This document shows positions 28,617-37,033 of a stretch of 64,000 nt of DNA, piece after piece. Positions within the stretch are counted from its first letter, which is position 1. Each line of letters begins with the position of its first letter. Under the pieces are notes generated by a model that saw only the letters and a program-made list of their open reading frames with translations, was not told the origin of the DNA and made no database searches. Made by a program: the position numbers and the translations under genes. Source of the stretch: Hallella multisaccharivorax DSM 17128 (GTDB lineage: Bacteria > Bacteroidota > Bacteroidia > Bacteroidales > Bacteroidaceae); the NCBI RefSeq assembly GCF_000218235.1, contig NZ_GL945017.1, forward strand, positions 1,881,775 through 1,945,774, read 5' to 3'.

Positions 28617-28634
28617 ATTCGCAAAACTACGAAC
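28617..28634 (-). promoter_or_regulatory. Promoter and candidate ArsR operator before arsF
   Basis: The minus strand reads GTTCGTAGTTTTGCGAAT: near-palindromic arms GTTCG and CGAAT enclosing the -7 box TAGTTTTG. A repressor bound here would block RNA polymerase directly. Confidence 0.65.
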
Positions 28635-28651
28635 ATATTCTTCAAAAAAAA

Positions 28652-28975
28652 TCACCTACGACAGCCCTTATTATTGCAGGGTTGCGCAAAGAAATCTGCA
28701 AACATCTTCTTCGCAGCTTGCCAATTATCCTTGTTGATACAATATTTAACTTTGGGCGCTTCCACTTCACCCTGGATTAAGCCGGCTTCTTTCAATTCCT
28801 TCAAATGCTGCGAAACGGTTGCTTTGGCAATAGGTAGTTCTTCGTGAATATCACCGAAGAAGCAACTATCTTGTTTTGCCAAGAAAGCAAGAATTGCCAT
28901 CCTCGTTGGATGTCCCATTGCTTTGGCAAAATGAGCTATCTGTTCCAGATTTGTTGTGTGCAGTTTATCTTCCAT
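28652..28975 (-). CDS. arsR: ArsR-family arsenic-responsive repressor
   Basis: The 107-residue winged-helix protein has the ArsR recognition helix [18 protein letters not shown] and the preceding [13 protein letters not shown]. It ends in [11 protein letters not shown], whose C-terminal cysteine pair could bind As(III), together with a Cys in [10 protein letters not shown]. The typical ELCVC site is absent. The start at 28975 follows a TAATTTTG box; a longer frame to 29032 would begin upstream of that promoter. It probably represses itself and the two downstream ars units. Confidence 0.92.
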   Translation of the reverse strand: MEDKLHTTNLEQIAHFAKAMGHPTRMAILAFLAKQDSCFFGDIHEELPIAKATVSQHLKELKEAGLIQGEVEAPKVKYCINKDNWQAAKKMFADFFAQPCNNKGCRR

Positions 28976-29000
28976 TATTCTATATGTATCATTGTTTGTT

Positions 29001-29018
29001 GTTTGCAAAATTACGAAC
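29001..29018 (-). promoter_or_regulatory. Promoter and candidate ArsR operator before arsR
   Basis: The minus strand reads GTTCGTAATTTTGCAAAC: arms GTTCG and CAAAC enclosing the -7 box TAATTTTG (29006-29013). It is aligned with the sites before arsF and arsP. Confidence 0.65.
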
Positions 29019-29253
29019 AATATCTGATACATGCAAATAATATCGTTATTTTTGGGGAAAATCGTTTTTTTTCTGTATCTCAGAAAAATATAAATAGTAA
29101 TCCTATGCTATAGTCGCTAGTCTAAGTTGTTAATGATTCTATGTGAAAGCATCTTATGGTTTCCAAATCCATAGGAATAGCTGCTTCCTTCTTGCAGGGT
29201 ACTTGTGAAATCATAAGCTGTTAGTTTAACTTTTGAAATATAATCTAAATATC

Positions 29254-29559
29254 CTAAGGCACTTGTTTCTGTTCCCTATAATTATCTTTCAGCATCTTTT
29301 CCAAATCTGAGGCCTTATAGAGGATTTTTCCTGCGAACTGGGTGTAGGGGATAATTCCCCTATCCCGATAGTCCTGCAAGGTGCGAGGGCTGATGTACAG
29401 CCTTTCGCACACCTCTTTACTCGTGAGAAAGTGCTCACCGCCAAAGAGCGGTTTGTGTGTCTTTGCCACTTCCTTAATCCGCTTGCTTACCCCTTTTAGT
29501 GCGGACAGCACCACCTGCATATCGTCTGCCTCCATGTTCAAATCTCTTACTTGTTCCAT
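29254..29559 (-). CDS. Excisionase-type helix-turn-helix protein
   Basis: The 101-residue protein carries a MerR-like winged helix of the HTH_17 type: FLTSKEVCERLYISPRTLQDYRDRGIIPYTQFAGKILYKASDLEKML. Such proteins in Bacteroides elements act as excisionases or transcription activators. An N-terminal helix (about 10-40) could mediate dimerisation. It lies downstream of a second protein of the same type. Confidence 0.88.
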   Translation of the reverse strand: MEQVRDLNMEADDMQVVLSALKGVSKRIKEVAKTHKPLFGGEHFLTSKEVCERLYISPRTLQDYRDRGIIPYTQFAGKILYKASDLEKMLKDNYREQKQVP

Positions 29560-29582
29560 AGTTCTTTCGCCTTATTTGTTAT

Positions 29583-29873
29583 TCATGGATTTGTCCGTTT
29601 TGATTTCTCCGATTTGGTTTGGAGCAATAGCTCCACATCCTCACGCCTGTAATAGCACTTATGCCCGATTTGAGAGAATGGAAGTACACCTGTATCCCGG
29701 TAGTGCTGCAATGTGCGCTTGCTGATGTTGAGCAACTTGCATACATCACCATTGTGCAGCCAATCGGTATGCTTGCTCTGTTCCCCGAATGCCTTGTGGC
29801 AGGTCTCGGCAAGACTGAGTATCTCGTTCCTCAACCTTGCCCAATTTGAATCCGTAATGATAAAATATCCCAT
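29583..29873 (-). CDS. Second excisionase-type helix-turn-helix protein
   Basis: The ATG at 29873 gives 96 residues starting MGYFIITDSNWARLRNEIL. The C-terminal half, DVCKLLNISKRTLQHYRDTG followed by HKCYYRREDVELLL, is a HTH_17 winged helix closely similar to the next gene. A longer frame to 29960 lacks support. The two proteins may act as a pair at the element ends or at the mobilization promoter. Confidence 0.87.
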   Translation of the reverse strand: MGYFIITDSNWARLRNEILSLAETCHKAFGEQSKHTDWLHNGDVCKLLNISKRTLQHYRDTGVLPFSQIGHKCYYRREDVELLLQTKSEKSKRTNP

Positions 29874-30327
29874 AGTTTTATTGTTATTTTGTTTGTAATT
29901 CCTTATTGTTTTGCGTCTTACCGCACGTTTCTGCCTGCAAAAGTAGGATGTGTTTTCCATACCTCAAAGCAGCAGGGAACAGCAGGGAAATATAGGGAAC
30001 TTGAAGGAAAAGACAACATATCTTATCGGTTGCCTTTTTCGCATTATTCTTTGATTTCTTCTTTCACCGTTTATCCTATATGAAGGATAATCCCAATCGG
30101 CGCAAAATACAGCAAACATAGGCAATACACACATTTCTGTCTTTGGCTGTAGCTATCATTCCCAACTCTGTTTTCCACAAAAATCCCATTTTCTTGCCCT
30201 GCCACGACAAAATATACATGTGAACTTTATAGCAGACAGACGCAACATTATGCAAGCACTCTCCGAATGCTTGGAACTTATCCGTTCTCTTAATAACTTC
30301 ACTCTTGGAAACCAAACCAAGCATATA

Positions 30328-31593
30328 ATGAAAACAAGCGCAGATAAAGGCAAATCGGAAGGCAGTAACAATATGCCCAGACCGAGAAGAATTTCCTCCA
30401 AGAACTCGGAGATAGAAGCCTATCTCTCCACTCACTACGAGTTCAGATACAATACGGTATTGGGTAGAACTGAATATCGTAGCAAGAATGATGCTCACTT
30501 CTCAAAGGTGGGCCGCTATGAAATCAACACGCTCCGCAGGGAGATAGACAACGACATCGGGATAATAACCTCATCGGAAAATCTATACTCTATCATCGAG
30601 AGCAGCTTCTCTCCACGCATAAACCCCATACAGGAGTATTTCAAGGGATTGCCATTGGTGGATGTAAGTAGCAGTTCTCCCTTTTCACTGAAAGCCATTC
30701 CCCACTTGGCAAGTTGCGTAGTCGTGCGCAACTCTGACAAGTGGTTACAATATCTCACCAAGTGGCTCGTGGCAGTGGTCGCCAACGTAATGGACGACCG
30801 TGAGTGCCGTAACCACACCTGCCTTGTGCTGACGGGCGAGCAGGGCAAGTTCAAAACTACATTCTTGGATTTGCTCTGCCCACCTGCATTGCATGGCTAT
30901 AGCTACACTGGCAAGATATATCCGCAGGAGAAGGACACGCTCACCTATATCGGGCAAAACCTCATCGTAAACATAGACGACCAGCTCAAAGCACTCAACA
31001 AGCGTGACGAGAATGAACTGAAGAACCTCATCACTTGCCCGATGGTCAAGTACCGCATGCCCTACGACAAGTATGTCGAGGAACATCCCCACTTGGCAAG
31101 TTTCGTGGCATCAGTGAACGGCAACGACTTTCTGACAGACCCGACGGGCAGCAGACGCTTCCTGCCCTTTGAAGTGCTTTCCATAGATATTGAGAGAGCA
31201 AAAGCGATCTCGATGAACAATGTCTATGCGGAAGCCAAAGCCCTGTTAAAGTCAGGTTTTCGCTATTGGTTTGATGATGATGAGATTGCCGAACTATACA
31301 GAGAGAGTGAGGACTTTCAAGTACAGACTGCAGAGATGGAGCTTTTGTTGCGTTGTTTTGAAAAGCCAACGGAGGATGAAAGTTATTCGTTAATGACCAC
31401 TACGGAGATACTCACCTATTTGGGTATTTATACTCACCAACCACTTGTTGCCAAGCGTATGGGTGAAGCCTTGAAGAAAGCAGGATACATAAAGGTGAGC
31501 AAACGAAGAAACGGTGGTAGCCCCATCTATGTCTACAAGATTAGGAAAATCTTGCCATGCCCGCTCCTTCAAACTTGTAGTAGCCAAATGTAG
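30328..31593 (+). CDS. VapE-like ATPase (virulence-associated E family)
   Basis: The ATG at 30328 gives 421 residues. The central domain has a P-loop LVLTGEQGKFKTTFLDLL, a Walker B LIVNIDDQL, and a sensor motif DPTGSRRFLPFEV, as in the VapE/VirE superfamily 3 helicase-like ATPases of integrated elements. The C terminus looks like a winged helix (YLGIYTHQPLVAKRMGEALK). It is probably a replication initiator or helicase of the element, working with the primase gene 182 bases downstream. A GTG at 30220 would add 36 residues. Confidence 0.85.
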   Translation: MKTSADKGKSEGSNNMPRPRRISSKNSEIEAYLSTHYEFRYNTVLGRTEYRSKNDAHFSKVGRYEINTLRREIDNDIGIITSSENLYSIIESSFSPRINPIQEYFKGLPLVDVSSSSPFSLKAIPHLASCVVVRNSDKWLQYLTKWLVAVVANVMDDRECRNHTCLVLTGEQGKFKTTFLDLLCPPALHGYSYTGKIYPQEKDTLTYIGQNLIVNIDDQLKALNKRDENELKNLITCPMVKYRMPYDKYVEEHPHLASFVASVNGNDFLTDPTGSRRFLPFEVLSIDIERAKAISMNNVYAEAKALLKSGFRYWFDDDEIAELYRESEDFQVQTAEMELLLRCFEKPTEDESYSLMTTTEILTYLGIYTHQPLVAKRMGEALKKAGYIKVSKRRNGGSPIYVYKIRKILPCPLLQTCSSQM

Positions 31594-31775
31594 TAGAATG
31601 TGTAGTATTGTCTTATACTACAAAGTAATACTGATTATCAATCACTTATCACAAAATAGTATGTAGTAAGAAGAAAGATGAAAAAGTTTGGAGGGGGAAA
31701 ACTTTGGAAAAGGTAAAACCCCAAAAACAGACAAACATAAATAATTATCATTCAACCCATTAATGTATCAAAACA

Positions 31776-32756
31776 ATGAAAGAAGAAGATTTATCACGTA
31801 TCAAGCGATACCCCATCGTGGAGTATCTTGAAAGGAAAGGCGTCAAGCCTGTACGTAGGACTGCTGCCTATGCCCTGTATTGTTCACCGCTCAGGGAGGA
31901 AACGCATCCGAGCTTCAAGGTGGACACAGAGAAGAACCTTTGGATAGATTATGGCGAGGGACGGGGCGGAAGCATAATCGACCTCTGTATGCGTATGGAG
32001 GGCTGCACGCTATCGGAAGCCATCCGTCGTTTGGGACAGAACGCTTCCCTTGATGCAGCGTACGGTCTTTCAAAAGAGAAGTCAGACATCGATACCAGTC
32101 CAGTCACGCCATGGCAGCCAAGTGGAGCAAGGAGACTGATAGAAATATCAGACACTCTGCCACCACATTTTCAGGAGTACCTTACAAAGGTGCGTTGCAT
32201 CAACTTGGAAAAGGCTATGCCTTTCCTCAAATGTATCAGCTATGAGGCAAGGGGCAGGCGCTATCAAGCCATTGGCTTTGCCAATCTCTTTGGCGGCTAT
32301 GAGCTTCGGGACGACAAGACGTTCAAGGGAACAATAGCCCCGAAGGACATTACTCCGATATTCACGGATAGAGCGGAGCCTGTATGTATCTTTGAAGGCT
32401 TCATGGACTTCCTCTCCTTCCTTTCGATGAAAGAAGAGATTACCAACCACTGCCTTGTGATGAACTCCGTGAGCAACGTGGCAAGGACTATCCGCTATTT
32501 GAATGACCGACACCTCACCAATATCCGCGCCTTCCTTGACAATGATGAAGCAGGACGGAGGGCTGTTCAAGATTTCATAAAGGCAGGCTTCCATGTTGAG
32601 GACATGAACATACATTACAAAGACTTCAAGGATCTCAACGATTTTCATGTCAGCCGTGTCCGTGAGCAGCAGAAACGGAAAGCGCAGGAACAGACACACA
32701 TATCAATTACAGGACAAAACAAGAAATCAAAACAAGTCAAACTTAAAATGAAATAG
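31776..32756 (+). CDS. CHC2 zinc-finger and Toprim primase
   Basis: The 326-residue protein begins with a DnaG-like CHC2 finger (AYALYCSPLREETHPSFKVD to GEGRGGSIIDLCM), although the usual CHC2 cysteine set is only partly visible. It continues with a Toprim domain containing VCIFEGFMDFLSFLS and IRAFLDNDEAGRRA. Mobilizable elements use such primases to make the complementary strand after transfer. It lies two bases before a DUF3408 gene, so both are co-transcribed. Confidence 0.9.
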   Translation: MKEEDLSRIKRYPIVEYLERKGVKPVRRTAAYALYCSPLREETHPSFKVDTEKNLWIDYGEGRGGSIIDLCMRMEGCTLSEAIRRLGQNASLDAAYGLSKEKSDIDTSPVTPWQPSGARRLIEISDTLPPHFQEYLTKVRCINLEKAMPFLKCISYEARGRRYQAIGFANLFGGYELRDDKTFKGTIAPKDITPIFTDRAEPVCIFEGFMDFLSFLSMKEEITNHCLVMNSVSNVARTIRYLNDRHLTNIRAFLDNDEAGRRAVQDFIKAGFHVEDMNIHYKDFKDLNDFHVSRVREQQKRKAQEQTHISITGQNKKSKQVKLKMK

Positions 32757-32758
32757 AA

Positions 32759-33193
32759 ATGGAAAAGGAAACTATGATGAGTGACAAAGACCTTTCATGG
32801 TTCTTGGGTGTGGAAGATGAAACAGAGAACGAATCTACTTCACAAGAAGCGACTGCAGTTCCTGAAAGAGAAAGACCAACAAACAAGCAGGACACAGAGA
32901 ATACCATGCACTCCGAGCCTGCACGGAACACTGAGAGTGCAACTGTTCAAAGACGTATCAGTGCCAAGATGAGAAAGAAAACACTCGAAGCCTACAAGCA
33001 AGCCTATCTTGTGCCGACCAAGTTAAACAACCGTAAGGCAGTCTATCTGAGTAGGGAGACACAGGAGCGTGCCGACTTCATTGTGCGTAGGTTAGGCGAC
33101 AGGGGCAGCAACCTTTCAAGCTTTGTGGAGAACATCGTTCGTCAGCATCTGGAGGAATATGGTGAAGATATAGAGAAATGGAGAAGGTTATAA
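32759..33193 (+). CDS. DUF3408 mobilization-associated protein
   Basis: The 144-residue protein has a polar, probably disordered N-terminal half. Its C-terminal domain, KAVYLSRETQERADFIVRRL followed by SNLSSFVENIVRQHLEEY, has ribbon-helix-helix character. This is the DUF3408 pattern found in Bacteroides conjugative and mobilizable elements. A DNA-binding accessory role in relaxosome formation or partition is likely but not shown. Confidence 0.85.
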   Translation: MEKETMMSDKDLSWFLGVEDETENESTSQEATAVPERERPTNKQDTENTMHSEPARNTESATVQRRISAKMRKKTLEAYKQAYLVPTKLNNRKAVYLSRETQERADFIVRRLGDRGSNLSSFVENIVRQHLEEYGEDIEKWRRL

Positions 33194-33262
33194 ACCGCAG
33201 GAAGGGGGCGAGGGATGAATTTCAAAAGATTTATTTCCCGCTCTAATCCTACTATCGCATTA

Positions 33263-33323
33263 AAATATGATGTCATATCTCGTAAATGAGACGTCATATT
33301 TGGGCAAATATGACATCATATTT
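33263..33323 (+). repeat. 16-bp inverted repeat with a third partial copy
   Basis: AAATATGATGTCATAT (33263-33278) recurs as its perfect reverse complement at 33308-33323. A partial copy, GACGTCATATTT, lies between them (33290-33301). It sits in the 401-base gap between the DUF3408 gene and the mobilization genes and is probably a protein-binding region, for example for the ribbon-helix-helix proteins on either side. Confidence 0.75.
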
Positions 33324-33450
33324 TTAGCAAGCAGACATCTGAATGATGAGAACACCACGAACACAGTTAAACACAGAATGCACGGCATTCGTTTTTAGGC
33401 TATAAAACGTTTTAAGCGTAAATGGTTTGTTCGGTAGCATTGCAAGACGT

Positions 33451-33501
33451 CAGTTTGTACCCACAAACTGCTCTTGCTCCCCTCGTCAGACTGTCGGGGA
33501 G
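33451..33501 (+). other. Candidate origin of transfer (oriT)
   Basis: Two hairpins stand side by side before the mobilization genes: CAGTTTGT-ACCC-ACAAACTG (33451-33470, perfect 8 bp) and CTCCCC-n13-GGGGAG (33477-33501). Closely spaced hairpins upstream of mob genes are typical of oriT regions. The nick site cannot be located from sequence alone. Confidence 0.5.
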
Positions 33502-33594
33502 ATTAGACCGTAATCACTCCGTTCTCATCGGTCAGTATTCAAGAATTAAGAGACAATGAATCATCTATAATGATTAACTTTCAAAGAAGCTTAT

Positions 33595-34020
33595 ATGAAC
33601 AGATATAATAGAAAGACTGCCAAATGGCAGCAACAGAATAAGGAAGAGCAGAAGATGAACAAGACAGAGTTCATCAAGGCAAGATGCACCTCAGAAGAAA
33701 AGCAGCGTATTAAGTCAAAGGCGGAAAGCGCTGGGCGTAAGTTCTCCGACTACTGCCGTGAGATACTCCTTAACGGAGAAGTGACTGCCGTTCCCAAGAT
33801 GACCGACAACGAGAGGGAAGCCATTGCCATCCTCCAACATACAGGAAGATTCTATGGGCAGGTTTCTAACCTTATCAAGGTTAAGGATGAAAGGTGGGTA
33901 CATATCACTAAGAACCTCTCGCTATGTGCAAAAGAGGCATTTAAGCGATTTTATAATCCCCATTTTCGTGTGGACGATGAGATATATAAGGTCTTAAATC
34001 TGAAGAGAGATGATAGGTAA
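33595..34020 (+). CDS. MobC-like relaxosome protein
   Basis: The 141-residue protein has the MobC/ribbon-helix-helix pattern: EFIKARCTSEEKQRIKSKAE followed by AGRKFSDYCREILL. A C-terminal part resembles the bacterial mobilisation family (ILQHTGRFYGQVSNLIK). MobC proteins bind oriT and help the relaxase open the strands. An internal ATG at 33655 is an alternative start. Its end overlaps the relaxase start by 11 bases. Confidence 0.85.
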   Translation: MNRYNRKTAKWQQQNKEEQKMNKTEFIKARCTSEEKQRIKSKAESAGRKFSDYCREILLNGEVTAVPKMTDNEREAIAILQHTGRFYGQVSNLIKVKDERWVHITKNLSLCAKEAFKRFYNPHFRVDDEIYKVLNLKRDDR

Positions 34021-35068
34021 ATGTAAGGCGATAGCCCACGGCAGCACGGCTTTGGACTATATTTTTAGAGAAGGTAAGCTCGGCTATCGGCTTGCCTTCC
34101 ACAATCTTTGCAGCAGGGAACCAAAGACAATCTATGAGGAAATGAAAGTGGTCAACGACTATAACAGCCGTTGCAGGAACAAGTTTCTCCGTATCGAAAT
34201 AGGCATTGCACCGCAGGACGAGAAAAAGCTGCCTGTATCCGAGCTTATGGGAATAGCCCATCTGTTTGCCAAGCGAATGGGACTTGACAACCACCAATGG
34301 GTGGCAGTAACGCACAAGGACACCGACAACAGGCATATCCATATTATTGCCAATCGTATCAGCCTTTATGGAGAAGTCTATGATACCACCTTTGTAAGCA
34401 ACAGAGCAGCGAGGGTAGCGGAGGAAATCAGCAGGGAGAAAGGCTTGACCATCGCAAAGGAGGTCAAGGCAGAAAGGAAACACCAAAAGGAAAAAGCCAG
34501 CCCTACAAGAGAGCAAACAAAGAAAGAGGTGCAACATATCTGTTATGCTCTGCTTGATAAGTACAAAGGAACAGGTGTCACGGGGCATTCCATGTTCCTT
34601 TACGAGTTGAACAAGAATGGTATTACCATAGAGCACATGAAGAACAAGCAGGGCAAGGTCTATGGCTTAAAATTCTCATACGCAGGACAATCTTTCAAGG
34701 CATCTGAAATTGGCAGAGAATTCGGCTACCGTTCCTTGCAGAAAAGCTTTGAACCAACCGACAGGGAAGAATCAAGGAATTTACATCAAACAGTACAAAA
34801 ATCAAGAGAAAAGAACGAACTGCCTGATACAGGTTATGAGCTTGTACCCAAGAGCCGTTCCTCAATCTCACGAGACAATGACACGCCACAAGTGCAGAAC
34901 TCCATTGGTGCAGTGGATACCATCGTTAGCGTAGCCGATGAAGTAGTGGAAGGGTTAGGCGATTTGATTACACCAACCGCACAAGGCGACGACTATGCTG
35001 AAGCAGCATGGCAGCGTAAACTCAGAAACCAAGCCAACAGAAAGAAGAAGCGCAAACGAGGATTATAG
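34010..35068 (+). CDS. Relaxase (MobA/VirD2-like)
   Basis: The 352-residue protein has the relaxase three-His motif in WVAVTHKDTDNRHIHIIANR. An upstream Tyr in the N-terminal region (around DYIFREGKLGYRL) is a candidate nicking residue. The C-terminal third is polar and basic, ending in lysine- and arginine-rich KKKRKRGL. It nicks oriT and pilots the strand to the recipient through another element's secretion channel. It belongs to the MOBP-like group common in Bacteroides elements. Confidence 0.92.
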   Translation: MIGKCKAIAHGSTALDYIFREGKLGYRLAFHNLCSREPKTIYEEMKVVNDYNSRCRNKFLRIEIGIAPQDEKKLPVSELMGIAHLFAKRMGLDNHQWVAVTHKDTDNRHIHIIANRISLYGEVYDTTFVSNRAARVAEEISREKGLTIAKEVKAERKHQKEKASPTREQTKKEVQHICYALLDKYKGTGVTGHSMFLYELNKNGITIEHMKNKQGKVYGLKFSYAGQSFKASEIGREFGYRSLQKSFEPTDREESRNLHQTVQKSREKNELPDTGYELVPKSRSSISRDNDTPQVQNSIGAVDTIVSVADEVVEGLGDLITPTAQGDDYAEAAWQRKLRNQANRKKKRKRGL

Positions 35069-35120
35069 TCCAATCACAAATCGCATTATAAAAGTGCAGA
35101 AAGAAGAATATCTCATTAAA

Positions 35121-35175
35121 AACGCTTGTTATTCGCCAGTAAAGTATTATCTTTGCAAACAGAATAACAAGCGTT
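35121..35175 (+). repeat. Inverted repeat around a TATCTTTGC site at the right end of the element
   Basis: The arms AACGCTTGTTATTC (35121-35134) and GAATAACAAGCGTT (35162-35175) are perfectly complementary over 14 bp and flank TATCTTTGC (35148-35156). The arrangement mirrors the site before the first integrase, whose arms also begin ACGCTT. The stretch 35176-35300 contains no gene. Confidence 0.7.
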
Positions 35176-35300
35176 CTTTGTTAGGCAGAAAACAGCGAAG
35201 CCAAGTAGCTCGCTCGTTTCCAAATCGTTACCAGTTTAGTTGCATTAATAATGTAACTTATTTATTTTCAATTAGATACACTTTAATAAATATCTTACGG

Positions 35301-35359
35301 CGTAATCGCATCGCCTTTACACTGTAATCGCATCGCCTTTACACTGTAATCGCATCGCG
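35301..35359 (+). repeat. 22-bp palindromic repeat array 3
   Basis: About two and a half units of GTAATCGCATCGCCTTTACA plus CT, the same subtype family as array 2 on the other side of the mobile element. The remainder up to the TPR gene holds an 8-bp inverted repeat, CGCTCATT (35394) with AATGAGCG (35433), and nothing else recognised. Confidence 0.85.
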
Positions 35360-35510
35360 AAACGTATTATCGTGGAAATGAAGCGTACGGCATCGCTCAT
35401 TCTCTACCAGTTTTCGGGAAGGCCTTGAATCAAATGAGCGTCTTATAATAATTATTAAATGGGAAAGGGAAAACGACCCCCTTTCCTTTTTTTTAGTTAA
35501 CTTCGCAGGT

Positions 35511-36710
35511 ATGAAAAGGATTGTTTTTACTCTACTGTTTATTGTATCTCTCCTACCTATGGCTGCACAGAAAAAGGAAATCAATGCAGCCATGGATCAT
35601 CTCAAGGCCAATAAAAACCTTGATAAAGTCGAAGTCTCCATGACTACTCTACTGAAGGACTCGGCCAACAGAAGAAAAGAGAAAATATGGCGATTGCTCT
35701 TCGAGTCAATGCAAAAGCAATATCAGGCTGGAAATGAGAAGCTGTACCTCAAACAGAAATACGACACTACTTTTCTTTTCAACATTGCTTCACGCATGTT
35801 CACAGCCATGACGGCCTATGACAGCATTGATGCCCTTCCCGACAAAAAAGGCAGAATAAGACCCAACATGCGCAAACAGAACGCACAAATATTGAACACC
35901 CTGCGTCCCAATCTCTTCAATGGAGGCATCTATTTCATAGGAAAGCATGACTATGCCCGGGCTTATGAGCTTTTCAATCAATACATCTGTGCGGCGGAAA
36001 TGCCTATGTTCCAGGCGTTTAATTACTCTTCAAAGGACAAGCATCTGCCATCGGCCGCTTACTGGGCAGCATATTGCGGCTACAAGATGAAAGACACGCA
36101 AAAGGTCCTTCATAACACATACCTTGCCCTGAAAGATACGGAACACCATGAGTCCATGCTGCAATATCTCGCGGAAACTTATATGTCGGAAAAGGATACC
36201 ACACGGAGTATCACCACCTTGAAAGAAGGATTCTCCCTGAATTCTAAATCAGAATACTTCTATTCGCATCTAATGGAATATTACTCCATGCACTCTGACT
36301 GGAAAGAAGCCTCCGCACTTACGGACAAAGCCATCAAGGCTGACAGTACCAACGCCACGGTATGGCTTGCCAAAAGCACCATACTCATCAACACTGGAGA
36401 CTATGTGAGCAGTTTCGTCATTGCCGATTCCCTGATAAAAAAGGACAGCACGATGGCTGAGGCATGGCTCAATGCCGGTCTGGCAAAGTACAACCAAGGC
36501 GTACGGCTTGACAAAAACACGCAAACCGTCAGGCAGAAACGACAACAGATGGTCAATTACTATAAACAGGCACTGCCCTATCTGGAACAATATAGAAAAA
36601 TGAGACCGCAAGAGCAAAACAAATGGGCTTTACCACTCTATACCATTTACCTCAACCTCAATATGGGCAAGCAGTTTGACGAAATCGACAAACTGATGAG
36701 GAAACCATGA
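35511..36710 (+). CDS. Secreted tetratricopeptide-repeat protein
   Basis: The 399-residue product has a signal peptide (about 1-19, ending MAAQ). Several TPR-like helix pairs between about residues 130 and 390 include YARAYELFNQYI, SITTLKEGFSLNSKSEYFYS and ASALTDKAIKADSTNATVWL. It should be periplasmic or bound to an envelope complex. A TAACTTCG box just before the ATG would give an almost leaderless transcript. The 323-base gap after it holds one weak hairpin near 36750 and then the thiamine riboswitch. Confidence 0.8.
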   Translation: MKRIVFTLLFIVSLLPMAAQKKEINAAMDHLKANKNLDKVEVSMTTLLKDSANRRKEKIWRLLFESMQKQYQAGNEKLYLKQKYDTTFLFNIASRMFTAMTAYDSIDALPDKKGRIRPNMRKQNAQILNTLRPNLFNGGIYFIGKHDYARAYELFNQYICAAEMPMFQAFNYSSKDKHLPSAAYWAAYCGYKMKDTQKVLHNTYLALKDTEHHESMLQYLAETYMSEKDTTRSITTLKEGFSLNSKSEYFYSHLMEYYSMHSDWKEASALTDKAIKADSTNATVWLAKSTILINTGDYVSSFVIADSLIKKDSTMAEAWLNAGLAKYNQGVRLDKNTQTVRQKRQQMVNYYKQALPYLEQYRKMRPQEQNKWALPLYTIYLNLNMGKQFDEIDKLMRKP

Positions 36711-36880
36711 TATAGAAGAAGGATAAAGGCATAAACAGAGGGCGTTCCCGTAGGCTTTTCAGACGATCTGCTGAAAGCGGGCGACAACACTTTGCCGCCT
36801 TCAATCACTGTATGTGTACGCAAATTTCACCTTTTGATATTTTTCTTAAACATTTGCGACGCCCTTTCGCTTTTTCTTTG

Positions 36881-36888
36881 TAACTTTG
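36881..36888 (+). promoter_or_regulatory. -7 box of the thiamine operon (TAACTTTG)
   Basis: TAACTTTG lies about 30 bases before the first conserved base of the TPP riboswitch and 153 bases before the receptor start codon. Confidence 0.7.
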
Positions 36889-36910
36889 CAATCGGAATAC
36901 AAGAATTGTG

Positions 36911-37004
36911 TTCTAAGGGGTGCTACAACATGTGTTGTGGCTGAGATCATACCCATAAACCTGATCCGGACAATGCCGGCGTAGGTAAAGGATAATCCCT
37001 TTAG
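36911..37004 (+). ncRNA. TPP riboswitch (thi-box)
   Basis: The conserved core is present in order: AGGGGTGC, GGCTGAGATCATACCC, CCTGATCCGGACAATGCCGG and CGTAGG. The outer stem is formed by CTAAGGG and CCCTTTAG. TPP binding would switch off the downstream receptor, thiN and pnuT. No separate terminator hairpin is visible before the ATG at 37034, so control at translation initiation is more likely. Confidence 0.93.
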
Positions 37005-37033
37005 TTATTATTTAAAACAAACAAAAGGTATCT

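Larger units (their letters stand above)
21036..35261 (+). mobile_element. Integrated mobilizable element carrying arsenic resistance
   Basis: The stretch of about 14 kb holds two adjacent IntDOT-like recombinases at its left end, accessory arsenic genes, two excisionase-type HTH proteins, replication-type genes (VapE ATPase, CHC2 primase) and a mobilization module (DUF3408, MobC-like, relaxase). No type IV secretion genes are present, so transfer would depend on a helper element. It separates two 22-bp repeat arrays of related subtype at 20971 and 35301. The exact ends are unknown; candidate cores are TGTAACTnAT at 21031 and 35252, or the TAnnTTTGC sites at 21298 and 35148. Confidence 0.8.

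Noticed and set aside
21036..35261. Self-transmissible conjugative transposon
   Set aside because: A relaxase and accessory mobilization genes are present, but no tra/type IV secretion genes were found, so it is mobilizable only.
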